From NCBI GenBank assembly GCA_020226215.1, contig CM035233.1:33750027-33814026 (forward strand): a stretch of 64,000 nt of DNA, in the 5' to 3' direction. The notes beneath the pieces are model-generated. The model worked only from the letters and a program-made list of their open reading frames with translations. It made no database searches and had not been told where the DNA came from. The stretch is from Sindora glabra. Lineage: Eukaryota > Streptophyta > Magnoliopsida > Fabales > Fabaceae. Shown piece after piece: positions 26,252 to 39,989 of this stretch. Both the position numbers and the translations under genes were made by a program. Each line of letters opens with the position of its first letter. Position 1 is the stretch's first letter.

Positions 26252-26879
26252 GTTTCACACTAGACCAAACCATAGGAAGTCGAATTTGTTGGGGATTGAG
26301 TTGACACATATTGTCTTTCACTTTCACTATTCAAGTATTTTAATTGTTCCTACAATGTAAAAATATCTTAAAATAATTTGAAATTTAAAAAATGTTCAAA
26401 ACTTTGACAAATTTAAGTAATAGTCTTCAAATAAATATAAAAATAATTGAGTTATGTACCAAAACAAATAGTTTATTTAATTCCATAAACTTGATGAAAC
26501 ATCAATTAAACATAAACAAAATAAGTTCTCAATGGAAAAATAAGAAAATGTTTAAGTACAAGCTTAGCAAAAATAACTTTCCCTTTCTAGTAAGTTTCTT
26601 ATTCAGATTTCTTTAACTTTTTCTTTTTGTTCTTCATCTATTTCTTAAATTTATATCAATTTGCTTTCTTATGCTTGAATTTCTTATAAATTGACACTTT
26701 CCTTCAGATTGGATCTTTCTAGGTTTCAAACAGTCATCAATTTGTCCTTTCTTTCAATCATTTGAAGACTTCGATGGTTATCCTTAAAATGTTCTCTCAC
26801 TTCTTATCCTGAAGTAAAACCATAAAGCATTAGATCAATTGTGTGGGTCTTCCTTTTTCTCATTTTTTTTTGCTTAACT

Positions 26880-27242
26880 TAAAATGATTATCATGTCACT
26901 TATTGTCCATTCACCTTTTTGAGGTTAATAAGCAGCCATTTGAACTTCAAATTTGGAGAGCATTAATTCTAATATTCTCCAAACAAGATAATAATAATCC
27001 AAATGAAGTCCAAGGGTTTTCAACTTGTTATAATAATTATTAAGCTTTAGAATGTGCTTATAGTCTCCATTGACTCCATTATAAAAGGTTTTTTCAAGTA
27101 GTAAGAGATAGTATCCCTTTTGTACTTTATGGATTTCCTTAAAATTTTTCATTATAAATTCCAGAAAAGTATTTACATCTATAGTCTTAGTCATAAGGAT
27201 GCCTTTTTTAATAATTAAGTCTATAAAATACTTTAAGATCAT
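26880..27242 (-). pseudogene. Decayed copia gag
   Basis: A 105-codon minus-strand frame (27,242-26,925) ends KTLGLHLDYYYLVWRILELM then LSKFEVQMAAY, stop, and continues in the same frame as PQKGEWTISDMI. This matches the copia gag capsid block in which a LG-PL-D-FLV-ILNSLP-F phrase is followed by a KW-L-ELI phrase. The first part of gag and the zinc knuckle are not recognisable. One in-frame stop (tta at about 26,931) lies inside the domain. Confidence 0.68.
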
Positions 27243-28676
27243 CAGACAAATGGTATTTAATTCCTTCTATATTTCATATTTTGCTTTTACATCCACATAT
27301 AAGTTTGGTTCAATTTTATGTTTTAGTTTATTGATTAGCATGTCCAAACTAATAATCGTTAAATACAACCTTATAGATTCAACCTTTTCTTCATAATTTA
27401 TCCTATATAGCATCTTTATAAAGGCCAGTTGCATGTGTAAAATAGTTAAGGAAAATGTATCAAACCATTAGTGCATATGTATACTTAATCATGCTTACAT
27501 TTTCCTCTCCATCACAGAATTTCATATAGTATTATATTATAAAATCCAATACCAAAAGGTATTTTAGAACTTTATAATATAATACAAGAGTCAAATATGA
27601 CAATCCTAAAATTTAACTCCAAAAGGTATGTAAAATTCTAGGAATAAAACACTCAATCCCATGCAATTGATTCTACAAAAATAGATACACAATTACATAA
27701 ATTTTTTGTGGCATAATATGAGTATAAAGTAATTCCTATTAAATGAAATAACTTTTTAAAAAATTGTTATATTATACAAACAATGTCTATAAATGCTACA
27801 AAAATTACAATAGGTAACTAATAATATAGAAATTACCTAAGAAAATTTTCAACTAAAAATAATTATAAACAAATATCTAAATAAATTGGGCAATAAATAA
27901 CATAAAATATTTCTATTCCAAAAAATCTAGAAAAATGCTCATAAAAGAGTGCTCGAAGAGTGCATCATAGTGGAGTAATCATTACCCTTAGCCACCATTG
28001 ATTGGGTGGCACATGGCCACTATGTGCTGGCTATGCAATTGGGATTGGTGCATTATGCACCTTATAGTCATCTTCTTCACTTAGATTGTAACTCATAGGT
28101 TGAATTGGACTCGACTGCAACCTAGTGATTTTCCAACACCCTTGCACATTTTTTATGCACATTAGCACCTAAATTTTATTCTTACATGATTTTTTAACTA
28201 ACCCAACATTTTTCCTATTCTAAACAGTTGTGTAATGGTGTTTTTTTTTTCAAAATTTTGAAAACTTTCAAAATAGTTATGGTAGTTCTAAATTTCAAGG
28301 GGGATTGCTTACATTTTTTCGATCACATTATCTCCTTCAATACCATTTTGCAACTACCATATTCCATAGTTTTCAGAAACATAATTTGAATGAGGTTTTT
28401 CAAGAATTTTTTGGGTTTTAATATTTTACTGCTAAATGTTTTATGTAATTTTTTGAAGGATTGTAATTTTGGTTCTCTATGTATTTTTTAGGTTCATATG
28501 TATAAAATCATAAGAGCAACCTAAAATCATCCTAACTAAAACCTCTAATATCACCCAAAACCAATGCTAAGCATTCACCAAAACTTACCATACATTATAG
28601 AAGCCAAATATGCTCATCTATTACCAAGTTAGCTCTAATGCTACTGCTTAGCTCTAATACTTCAAGAATAGTACTT

Positions 28677-28679
<3 letters not shown>

Positions 28680-28760
<81 letters not shown>
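28680..28760. repeat. (TA)n microsatellite, about 80 bp
   Basis: One of the longest arrays in the window, inside the leader side of the old copia element. Tyr-Ile frames on both strands are artefacts. Confidence 0.97.
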
Positions 28761-28763
<3 letters not shown>

Positions 28764-29148
28764 GCCAAGAACATGGTCGTTTGCAATATAGAAGAATGGC
28801 AGGAAAAGGATATACAAAATGTATTCAACCAAAACATGCAAATATCTTTACCTTTAAATTGTAGTAATAGAATGCAATTCAAAATGTGAAAAATATACCG
28901 CAAACATAATCAACATATATGAAACATGCATTGGATCACTGATTCACTAATAGTAAATACATATTGGAGAGATATAGTCATGTACATGTATACACACTTG
29001 TATTCACTTAAAACGTGCATTGGTTCACTGATAGCAATTATGCATATTTTTGTAGGAAATTTTTTAGAAGATGTGATGAAATACTCAATTTCAAAATTAC
29101 ATTAAAACATTGTTTAAAATTCTCAACCATAATTAGAAACTAAACCAC

Positions 29149-29160
29149 GTTTTAATACCA
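29149..29160 (-). other. Decayed primer binding site of the old copia element
   Basis: gttttaatacca is a changed form of gctctgatacca, the complement of an initiator tRNA-Met primer site, two bases before the LTR. The intact site in the young copia element at 63,598 has the same spacing. Confidence 0.65.
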
Positions 29161-29162
29161 AT

Positions 29163-29581
29163 TGCTAAAATTAATTGACATTTATCAAATATTACCTAAT
29201 CTTAGCTTCCATATTATAGCGTGAGAAAATCATCCATCAATTATAAATAGATGATAATACAGGATGACCTACCTAGTTCGCCTAAATTCACCTCCTAGTA
29301 TTACAGGCTAGCATGGGGAATTACCTCCCTCAGCAGTCTCTTTTTCATACAACAGGTTTGATTAATGGAATGCAAAACTCAAGATTATAAGAAATGTGAG
29401 GTAGGGACTCCATATTTATAAACTGGTATGAGTTGTGGATCTTATTGAATATAAAATCCATACTCGTTTTATCAATATTAAGCCCAAGTACCTAGTTACC
29501 CATTAATTATGTCAAATAGGGCTTAATTAGTAATAATATCTTTTTATTAATAAATTATATATAGTCTACAAATTATTAACA
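29163..29581 (-). repeat. Right (5') LTR of the old copia element
   Basis: Starts tgctaaaattaattgac and ends aattattaaca; ordered similarity with 24,204-24,615 throughout. Confidence 0.8.
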
Positions 29582-30391
29582 AATGCCTTTGCTGGGAAAG
29601 ATTTAAAAGAGAGACTTTGTCACATATATTTATATATATAGTTTTTCTGAATAAAATAATAATGTATTTAGTTTGACACAATTCAAATTTAAGACTCTTT
29701 ATTCCATAAATTCTTATGGAAAATAAGCAATTTAATGTTTTATAATATTATTTATTAAAATTGATGTGCTTTTATTGCTAAATAAATACTCTAGTATAAT
29801 AATAGGGCAAAGTAAATTTATTAAAAGTATATTTAAAACATACAACTAAAGTAGATTATGAGGGTGTTTGTAATTAGTTATTTGACAAGTTTTTGACTAA
29901 TTTAGGAGTATTTAATTGATTGATCGAATTAAACCATTGATTTAAGTACAACTAATTTAAATATTTGATAAATAGTTATTTTGGTTAATTGATTAACTTC
30001 TAATTAGTTATCTTAAAATTTTGGAACCTAACTTTTATAGTTAGTTGATCCATAAATAGTGGGTAAAGAAATATAATTACTCCTAAATTATAAAGTTATA
30101 TATATATTTATTTTACTTAAAATGTGATAAAAAATTGAACCCTAAATCATAAAGTGTATAACCATTAAAGTATTTATCATTTTTAATTTTATGTGTATAA
30201 ATTTAATATATATTAGAATATAATAATTTTTTATAAATAAGTAATTATTTAACTTTTTATTAATTAATTTATATTATAAAATCAATATATATTAATAAAT
30301 TAAATATTATTATGTGATATAATTATTTAATGAATTTAAATTATTTTTACATTAAAGTAAAAATTAATAGGATTAATGTATACATCTATAT

Positions 30392-30478
<87 letters not shown>

Positions 30479-31094
30479 GTTTTTTTAATCTCTCATTTGA
30501 TTTAATTTTTAAAATATCGCAATCATTTAACATAAAAAATATTATAAATAATATAAATATTTTTTAATTAAAATATATTTTTAAAAAAATATGATTATGA
30601 ATAATATATATAATATGAAATTAGTATAATTATTATAATATATATAAATGGTATGTTAAAAACTTGATAGCAAATAACATATGAACACTTAAATTTATTT
30701 ATTTCTTAAAAGAAAAATTTAATGAGTGTAATAATTAATAATAATTTATTTTTAAGAATAATAAATTATAATAATATATTTTTAGAATAAATTTTAATTT
30801 AAAAAATAATATGTAAAATTTTAAATGTGATTAAATAAAATAATAAAATTAAATAAATTATAAAATATACTCATATCTTTATATATCATTTTACATGAAT
30901 AGTTAATAACAAAAAACTAATATTATCAACATCTTTATTAAAATAACTAGTGTTTTTAATTAGTTAAATCCGTGAATACAATAAACTATTAACTAACAGT
31001 TAATTAAATTAACTATATGCTAATATAGTTAACTAATTACTAGACAGGATATATGTATGTATAAATTTTATATTTTAATTTAATATATTAATAT
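29582..31094. other. AT-rich non-coding DNA with a (TA)n array
   Basis: No gene. Holds a (TA)n array of about 79 bp (30,397-30,475). At 29,868 gtgtttgtaattagttattt and at about 31,010-31,050 ttagttaactaattactagaca look like weak inverted ends of a roughly 1.2-kb element, but the similarity is low in complexity and I do not call it. Confidence 0.5.
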
Positions 31095-31117
31095 ATGTGT
31101 GTGTGTGTGTGTGTGTA
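31095..31117. repeat. (TG)n microsatellite
   Basis: About 22 bp of GT, preceded by an AT-alternating run. Confidence 0.9.
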
Positions 31118-31287
31118 GGATTGTTAATCTTCGTGTCTGTGAAGATTAACAAATTTCATTCTTTTATTTAAACAAAAAAAACTATCCTATTAATTTAATA
31201 ATAATAAAATAATAAATGGCATTATAATTAATTTATCTTCAACACTAATGAATGAATGCATTTAAATCTACTTTACTCATTCTCTCA

Positions 31288-31456
31288 TATCTCCACAATA
31301 AATATATTCATTAATAGAAGTAGTTAGTATTAGTGACAAATTCACTATAATATTTTTTATTATTTTATTATTTTAAATTAGTTGTATAATTTTTTATCCA
31401 AATATGAAAAAATGAAGATTTTTAGCTTCTATATATAAATATGGATGTTAATCATG

Positions 31457-31511
<55 letters not shown>

Positions 31512-31764
31512 GGTATATGTTTATAGTTCAAAAGACTTACATCAAATCTCTATCATTAATTGTAGATTCATCTAATGACTTTTATAACATTCATCTAATG
31601 ATTTATCTCCATAATAAATATACTCATTAATAGAAGTAGTTAGTATTAATGACAAATTAACTATAATATTTTTTATTATTTTAAATTAGTTGTATAATTT
31701 TTTATCCAAATATGAAAAAATGAAGATTGATAGCCTTTATATATAAATATGGATGTTAATCATG

Positions 31765-31825
<61 letters not shown>

Positions 31826-31915
31826 TAGACGTATATATTTGCATTAGCATAAGTTGAAAAGACTTACATAAAATCTCTATCATTAATTGTAAATTCATCT
31901 AATGACTTATATAAC
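31288..31915. repeat. Tandem duplication, period about 315 bp, each copy with a TA array
   Basis: Copy 1 (about 31,288-31,603) and copy 2 (about 31,604-31,915) share in order atctcca-aataaatat, attaatagaagtagttagt, atttttattattt, atccaaatatgaaaaaatga, atatggatgttaatcatgct, a (TA)n array (31,459-31,507 and 31,769-31,824), then aaaagacttacat and tcatctaatgactt. The TA array sits at the same place in both, so it predates the duplication. Confidence 0.88.
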
Positions 31916-32198
31916 ATTTAGATTAATTATTGAGATTAACTTTAATAATGAAATAACAAATATATTTCACTTTTAGAATAATAAAAATTTTAATATATTT
32001 ATTTTTTAATTTATTTCATTTTTTAATTTAATGTATTTCCTTTCATTTATTTATATAATACATATATAAAAAGCGAATGAAATGGAAGTAATTATATAAT
32101 ATATTTCATTTTTTTAATTCATTCGCACGTGCGTTTGATTGGTTGAAAACAGACAAATGTGCAATTATTTTGTAGATTTCAATTCACATGAAAATAAG

Positions 32199-32262
<64 letters not shown>

Positions 32263-32668
32263 TTTTTCATTAGTTTTTTAAAGATATTATATAAATAAAA
32301 AAGGAAATACATTAAATTTAAAAAATGAAATAAGTTAAAAACAAAATGTATTAAACTTTCCCTTATTCTAAAATGGAAATATATTTTAAATTAAATGAAA
32401 ATAAATTAGAAAAACAAAATATATTGTGATATGGAAAAAAATAAAGTTGACAACAATTTTATGTTTCAAACTAAATTAAATTTTCAAATAAGAAAAAATT
32501 AAAAAATATTATAAAAAGAAAATAGAAGTTAAATGAATTACTACTAATTATCTTTCATTCTTAAAATTGATTTTAGTAATTAATTTAAATATTATACAAG
32601 TCATTAAATAATCTACTACCAGTGATGGAGATTTGGCATAAGTATTTTAAATGTACACTAATATTGCT

Positions 32669-32758
<90 letters not shown>

Positions 32759-34198
32759 AGGATCTATTAACATCAGTATATGTTTAAATAACTTATACCA
32801 ATTTTTATGCAACTTTTACAATAAATGTAATTTGCTCTTTCCCTCAATTAATGCATTAATGAAAAAAATTTTGAAATCATTATACTAAAACTCTATTTTA
32901 GTGAAAAAATAAAAATTAGAATATTCCTCTTATAATTATTATGTATGATCTCTTATTTATTTTTATGATGATATCTTTATTTATTTTTATGAGAGTCATA
33001 AATAATATGTATCAATTTAATATAATTTTTTTTTATTATTAGGATGATTTCTATTTCTTTATAATTTTTATCACTATTATGTAAAATTATTAAGTTTCTT
33101 TTAAGAATTAAAGTTGGTTATTTTATATTACAAATAATAATAATATATTAAGAATATAAAAATATACTTTGATGTAAAAACATATATTACATTACATGAA
33201 TTCTTTAAAAATATTGTCACGAATATTCATGTTTATTATTCATTTATTTATAGTACTTATAAATAATTATCTAACATTATGAAGACATAAATTTTATATT
33301 TGTCTCAATTTTTTTTACTATAATTTGATTTTACAGTTTATGTAATTCAGTTTGAATATATTAATATAATTTTTATATTTACTTTAATAACAGATAATAA
33401 ACCTTTAGTTTTATATTAAAGTATATTTCTAAAGTACTTCCATTAAAACAAAATAAAATTTCATATTTTATTTTAAATTAAAAAGTAGTTGATAAATATA
33501 TGTAATAACCATAAATAATCATTTTAAAGAAGAAGAATATACAGTAATTATAAAAGAAATCTTTTAATTTCAATTTAATATTTTTTTACTAAATTGGAGT
33601 TGCAATATATTAATTATTGAAATTTAATACTTAATGCATTAATTGAGAGAGAAAGGATGAGTTACATGTAAAAGTTGATTAAAATGAATTAATTTTAACC
33701 TTTAAGTTTTATTGAAATTAACGTTTTAGATTTGGTATAAGTAACTCAAACCAACGTTGATATTAATGATAAGGAAAAATTGATGTGACCTTTATTTAAT
33801 TAATTTCTCTCTCTCTTTTTCTCTTTTGTATTATTTTATTTTTTTGCTCTAATTTAATAAAAATATATTTTAAATTCCCACGCAAAATTGCTTATTTAAG
33901 TTACACATGTATATTAATAGGATCATCATAATTTATTATTTATTAATATATAATAAATTTACAGACAATACCCATCAAAATTTTATTTTATTTGCCTACA
34001 TATATTTTGTCCACTATTTAAACTTAATTACACTTTTTGGAGAATTAAGGGTTTGCTACCTTTTATTTAATAATAGAATATTATTTGAAATATTTATTTT
34101 AATTCTTGTATGATGTGAAAATTAAATAAATTTCTAAATTGTAATTTTTATTTAAATTCATGATATATGATAAACTAGGAAATCACCTGTATATTACA
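31916..34198. other. AT-rich non-coding DNA with TA and GA arrays
   Basis: Holds (TA)n at 32,201-32,261 and a compound array (TA)n(GA)n at 32,675-32,755. No protein-coding signal; the frames of 68-88 codons around 32,600 and 33,900 are repeat-derived or Ile/Leu/Tyr-rich random frames. Confidence 0.6.
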
Positions 34199-34812
34199 TG
34201 AATAAATATTTATTTTAATAATATAATATTATAATTATATATTAATCATTAATAAAGAGACTTAGATAAAAAATTTGATTAATATATAGTTAATTACTTT
34301 AAAAAAAAGTCATATCTACACTAATTTTGTTCAATATTTAAGTAAATAATTGATTTTGAATTCAAACATCACATTACTTAGATACTATTTTAATAATATA
34401 ATCTATAATAAGAATAATTTTTTTGTAATGCAATATATATTTTCATTTACTATGTTGCAGTGTAAAATAAATTTTTAAAAATAGTAATTTTATATTATGT
34501 ATATATATTTATTCAAATAATATAATATTATAATTATATATTAATTATTTATAAAGAGGATTAGATGAAAAAATTGATTAATGTATAGCCAACAACTCAA
34601 AAAAAGGTTATCTCTTCACTCATTTTGCTCAATATTTAAGTAAGTAATTAATTTTGAATATTGCATTATTAAATACTATTTTTTAAGATAATTATTATCA
34701 TTTAATAACACAATTTATGGTAAGAATAGATTTTTTGTAATGACAATATATTTTTTATTTACTACATTACATCATAAAATAAACTTTTGAAATTAATAAT
34801 TTTATATTATAA
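34199..34812. repeat. Tandem duplication, period about 300-310 bp
   Basis: Copy 1 (34,199 to about 34,497) and copy 2 (about 34,498-34,812) share in order tttatt--aataatataata, ttataattatatattaat, ataaagag, ttagat-aaaaa, atctctacac/tctcttcact, ctcaatatttaagtaa, aagaata--ttttttgtaatg and aattttatattat. Diverged at perhaps one base in five. No coding capacity. Confidence 0.8.
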
Positions 34813-37800
34813 ATAACTCATTAAAATCCATAAATTATGATATGCATATTGACTAATTTCAACATTTTCATATCAAATATTTTACATTTTTTCTAGTTCA
34901 CATGAAAAAGGGGAATAATAGTTGGTTGAAAGTGATTGAAGGTGAAGAAAAAAAATAAAAGTCACATATAATTTAGGAGCTTTTTATAAGAATAAAATAA
35001 TTTTTATATGAATCAAATAATTAAGTAGTTATAAACTTATAGATATTGAAGATATAAATAAAAACTCTCATCTAAAATAAAATCATGATTTTGAAGTAAC
35101 TGAAAGTGAAAAGAGAAAAAAAAATATATAAATGTAATCTAGAAAGATTTTTATAAAGGAAATAGATAGGTAGTTGTAAATTCTAGTAATAGATAGAGAT
35201 TCAAATTTAAATTTTTATCAGGAATTGATTTAATGTTCTCAAAATAAATGAAAGGAGCAATCAATTACTTTATATTTATTACTTATTGTTAGTGATTAAT
35301 AAATATAAATAAATTAATTTTATTTCATAATTTATCTTTTGGATAGAGAAAAATGATAAATTAATTTTTCATTTAAAAATTATAAATTGATATATGGCAT
35401 ATTATAAGAATGACACTTATCATAATAAAAAATAAGAAATAACATGATTAAGATATAATATAAAAATAATCATTATAGTTTGTTCTATTTACTCTAGAAG
35501 TAATTCTTATGTATTATATTACAATTATAACCTCATTAAAAATAAAATTATTGTGATTGATTATCCAAAGAAATAAATATAATTATTTCCACCATAGAAG
35601 TTGTATATTTTGTGTGCAGTTATCATAAATTAAAATGTTTAATTGTTTATTATATTGATTCTAATTACAAATCTTTGTAACTTATAAAAAGAATTGTGTG
35701 ATAATTTAAAGGACAATTTTAATTGAAAGCATAACTTATCATACTCAAACTAAAAATTTAAGTATTAATAATTTAACTTTATGGTAAAATGAAAGTTATT
35801 AAAATTTAATGATACATAATTAGATGGTTAAGATTCATAATTAAAAGACTTGTTTAATAAAATTTTTTTGATGATATGATAATTATATTTTGAACCATAA
35901 ATTTTTTTAATTTTATATCCATTAATAACCTAAAATAAGTAAGTTAAGTGAATTTTCTTATATTAATTTAGATGTCTATTTTTATACCTCTTTACTAAAT
36001 AATAAACCTAATTTAATAATTATTAAGTTAATTTTATTTATAATACATTATAATTCAAAATATTAAAAACTAAAATGCTTTCAAAAATTTATCGTATAAT
36101 CTTTTTGAAAATATAAAATATAATTAACAAATTAAAAGTCTAAATTTAAACTTTTACTTTATGAAGCTATCTCTTATTTTCCTCTTTTTTTTGTAAATAA
36201 TCTCTTTCATTTATTTCTTATACATTAATACATAAAAGAATCTTTTAAAATACTCAATTTAGTAATAAAATTTAATATTATTTTCAATTAAAAGTCCAAT
36301 ATCTATAGATATATTTGAAAGATGTGATACTTATTATTATTTTTATATGTCACCATCCAGAATTAATTTTTCTAAGTATCTTTAAAATATTTTAAGTAAG
36401 TTTTATTTAAAAATTAATGTGATATGCATATATTTATAAAAATATAATAGTGTATATATTTTTACTTTTTTTATTTTATAAATTATATTAAACAAAAACT
36501 TTTATAGCATATATATTATCATTTTCAAATTTTATTAATTTAATTTATTATTGTTATTAACTTTCATATAATATAAAATAAGAAATAAATGAAATAAAAT
36601 TGAATTTCTCTAGGTAATGTATGGAATTGTGAAGAAAATAGAGATTAAAGACAAAAAAAAAATACAAATTAATAATTTAGTATATCAAGTCCGAAAAAGA
36701 CTATTTCTATGAGATGGAAGTTTTAATAACTAATCACCTATATTTTTTAATTTTTGAATTTGTAGGTTGAATATATTTAAACATACATATATAGATAAGC
36801 ATAAAGACATGCAAATTGGTTCTTTTGTTAATGATTTTTTGGGATTTTTCAATTTTATATATAAGCTTGAATTATTTAAAAGAACAAAAAGTGAAAAAAA
36901 TTACATTATATTAAAAAGAATAATAACATGATTTCTAATAAATAAATTTGATAAGTTAAAATAATTTTTTTAAAAAATTATTTGCACATAGTACATTAAT
37001 GTCCAAATATAATTTTATTATATTGTATATAATAATATTTTATTCAAAAAATTTACAGCAAGTGAAGGTTTTATTGTTCAAAAAATAATCTTACTAGTAA
37101 AATAATTAAAATAAACTATTTAGGAATATAGTATACATTTGCTTTAATATAAAAAAGTGATTTTAAATAGTAAAAAGTAATTTTTTTATTTCATGCAATA
37201 TTTAAATAATGAATAATAATTTTTTATTAATTTTTAGCAATAATTAATATGTTCTTCTATTTAGTAAAGTAATAATTTTATTATGTATTTTTAAGATTAT
37301 GTGCAAATAAAAATTTTAAAAATATATGTGTGAAGCACAGAGAGAGAGAGAGAGATAGAGAGAGAGAGAATGAAACATTTGAAGCAAAAGTTTTTTAAAT
37401 TCATATAGAGATTAAAAAAATGCGTATAGCTTAACCACTTTTTATTTAATTATTAATTTGTTAAAAAAGAGATGGGGTTAAAATAAAATTAAAATAAATT
37501 TAAAGTCTGATTTAAAAGGTTTATAAAAAAATCAACATAAATTTTTTTTATATAAGTAACGTATTATCATTTCATTAACTTATCAATCGGAATATTAATT
37601 TCCATTATTATAATTTAAGTATGGAAGAATTATCTTAATTTAAAATAGATTCTTACAAAATTGGAGAGGTAAAATAATATATTAAAAAGGAGAGAGAAAT
37701 AAAGATTACAAATATTTCATACTAATTTTCTCTCACCATTAAAATTTATGGGCGAATATTAAAATAAATGTATTATTGCCATCATATAAACATAAATTAA

Positions 37801-38585
37801 ATAGTGTAGATTTTGTGTAAGTGGTGTAAGGAATTGTTTGATTTATATGGTAAATAATATTTCATGAAAAATTAAATTTTTTAAAAAATAATTTCTTATG
37901 TAAACTTCCCAAAATATATTTAAAATTATTTGGTTGACATTAAGAAAGTAATACTTTTCGAAAAGTAATTTTTTATATTTTATTTAGTTTAATTTTAAAT
38001 TTTTTAAGAAATGTTAATAAAATAATTATTATATTCTTAATATTATTATAATACAAATTAATATATTTTAATTGTCATTAGTTAAATTTAATAAGAATAA
38101 TTTTATTTTTATATGAAAATAACATAAAAAGTAGAAATTATGTAAGAAAGAGATAAATAAATAATGTTTTATACTTTATAGGAAATAGAACTTCCTACAA
38201 AATTCTAAGTTAACTAATCAAATAATTCGTATTTTTTTATTTCCCAAAAGATAAGGCTTCCTATATTATTATTGTGAACCTATTGACTTTTAAACTTACA
38301 ATATTGTCAATTTCTCTCACTCTTTTACAAAAGTCACTTGCGTTTGAAAAAATTACAAGCTTGTAGGATATAACGCTACAAGCAGGTGGATCTCTATGTA
38401 CACTTCTAGATTTTTGTTTTTTTTGAAAAAAGAAATATAAAATGTACTTCTATTAAAAATTTAAACCTTCTCTCATAACAATTATTTTTAGGCTATGAAT
38501 TTTTTAATTAGCACATTAAACAATCCAATGTAAAAAATAGTGCTATTATGCGTCAATTTCTCCTACAAGTTTATCAATTATTATT
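34813..38585. other. AT-rich non-coding DNA
   Basis: About 3.8 kb with no recognisable gene, LTR pair or terminal inverted repeat. A (GA)n run of about 30 bp lies at 37,338-37,369. The base composition is extremely AT-rich with frequent poly-A and poly-T. Confidence 0.55.
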
Positions 38586-38779
38586 TATTATATATTTAAT
38601 AATGTTGAATTGAATTTGATCTTAAGAACCATTTGATTCAGGAAACAAGAAAAAGAGAAAGAAAGTTGAGATTTTTCATTCTTTTTGTATGTGTTTAGTT
38701 TAGAAAAATCTAATTTTCTTTTTTTATTTTTCTTTAACAGAATTACTTCAAATGGAATAATGATGATTACCCACATTAA

Positions 38780-39200
38780 TGATATTAAATATAATTAATT
38801 ATAATAAAATAAAAATAAAAATAAAAATAATAATTAATAATAGTAATGATAATAAAAATAATAATATTAAAAATATTAATGATAGCAATAATAATACTAA
38901 CAATAAAGAATAAACTTATAATTATAATAATAAAGATAATAAAATAATTAATAATATTAGTAAAAATAATAAAATAGTTAATATAATAAAATGATTAATT
39001 AAGTTGTCAACAAAATAAAAATATCAAATATTAGTAGTAATATAATAATAAAAACAATAATTTTATTTAAAAGGGAATAAAAAGATGATAAAATAATTAA
39101 TAATATTAATAAAATAACAATACTAGATACTAAAAATGATATAATAATAAAAATAATAAATAAATAATGAAAATAAAATAATAATTGACAATACTAAAAT
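38780..39200. repeat. (AAT)n-like low-complexity block
   Basis: About 400 bp built mostly of aataat, aaaata and ataata phrases with little G or C. Short imperfect periods of 3 and 6 bp. Confidence 0.8.
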
Positions 39201-39261
39201 AATTAATAATTATAAAAGTTAATTTCCCCTTATACCAATTATATATAAAGTGAATTAAAAG

Positions 39262-39989
39262 TATATTTGGTTGGATAGAATATAATAAAATGTGAATGCG
39301 AATTGGAATGATCAAAAAGTTTATTTGATATACATTATAGAATAAAAATATTTATTCTCTAAAAAATGATTATTCTATCAAATAATAAAAATTTTCATTC
39401 TATAGCAAAGTAATGAATAGATCATTCCCTCATTCATAAGTTAATGAATAGATCATTCCCTCATTCTACAGCAAAGTATATTTTTCATATATTTTAATAT
39501 TATTTTTTGTTAATATAAGATAAAAATATTAATTTTTGAATATCTTTCTATTAAAATATTTTAATAATTATATTTTTAATAACAAATTTTAAAATATGAT
39601 ATTATTATATTTTTATTAAAAGTATTTAATGTGAAATTTTAGTAAATTATAAATTTTGTGCTTTTATTATTGAATATTTTTGTTAATTATAATTTTGATG
39701 ATAAAATTTAAGTTTTAATAATTTTTGTGATTAATTATATCATATATTGTAATAATATTAAATTATTTAATAAAATATTTATTATTTTTATAATATGGAT
39801 ATTATTGTTTTTAACAACACTTTTTTCATTCCACTCTATAAAAAATTTATTACATTAAACATAAAAATAAAATGGAATACTCATTCTATTCTTACCATAC
39901 CAAACATAATTATGAAATGATCATTCCATTTCATTACATTCTATTTTTTCCCATTTCTATTCCATTCCTCCATCTCCAATCAAACATTA
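39262..39989. mobile_element. MITE-like element, about 730 bp
   Basis: The left end tatatttggttggat and the reversed right end taatgtttgattgga are similar with one gap, and inner blocks rich in gaatgatca/tgatcattcc and aatggaat recur in inverted sense on both sides. The interior is non-coding and includes a 34-bp direct duplication (taatgaatagatcattccct at about 39,411 and 39,444). I could not fix a target duplication. Confidence 0.5.

Larger units (their letters stand above)
24204..29581 (-). mobile_element. Old Ty1/copia LTR retrotransposon, minus orientation
   Basis: Two LTRs (24,204-24,615 and 29,163-29,581) flank a decayed interior. A polypurine tract complement (atctcccatttgg, 24,616-24,628) follows the left LTR and a decayed primer site precedes the right LTR. 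Gag remnants lie toward the right and RNase H remnants toward the left, so the element reads on the minus strand with RNase H last, as in copia. LTRs are diverged at about one base in four to five by eye and the flanking bases do not show a clear target duplication, so it is old. Confidence 0.8.

Noticed and set aside
28638..28903. Tyr-Ile-rich open frames on both strands, and similar ones at 6857, 8957, 19797, 30336-30567 and 32585-32888
   Set aside because: They are read through (TA)n or (TA)n(GA)n arrays, open on both strands; no flanking codons look protein-like.
29866..31052. Possible 1.2-kb element with gtgttt...aattagtta ends
   Set aside because: Inverted similarity is short and AT-only; would be expected by chance in this composition.
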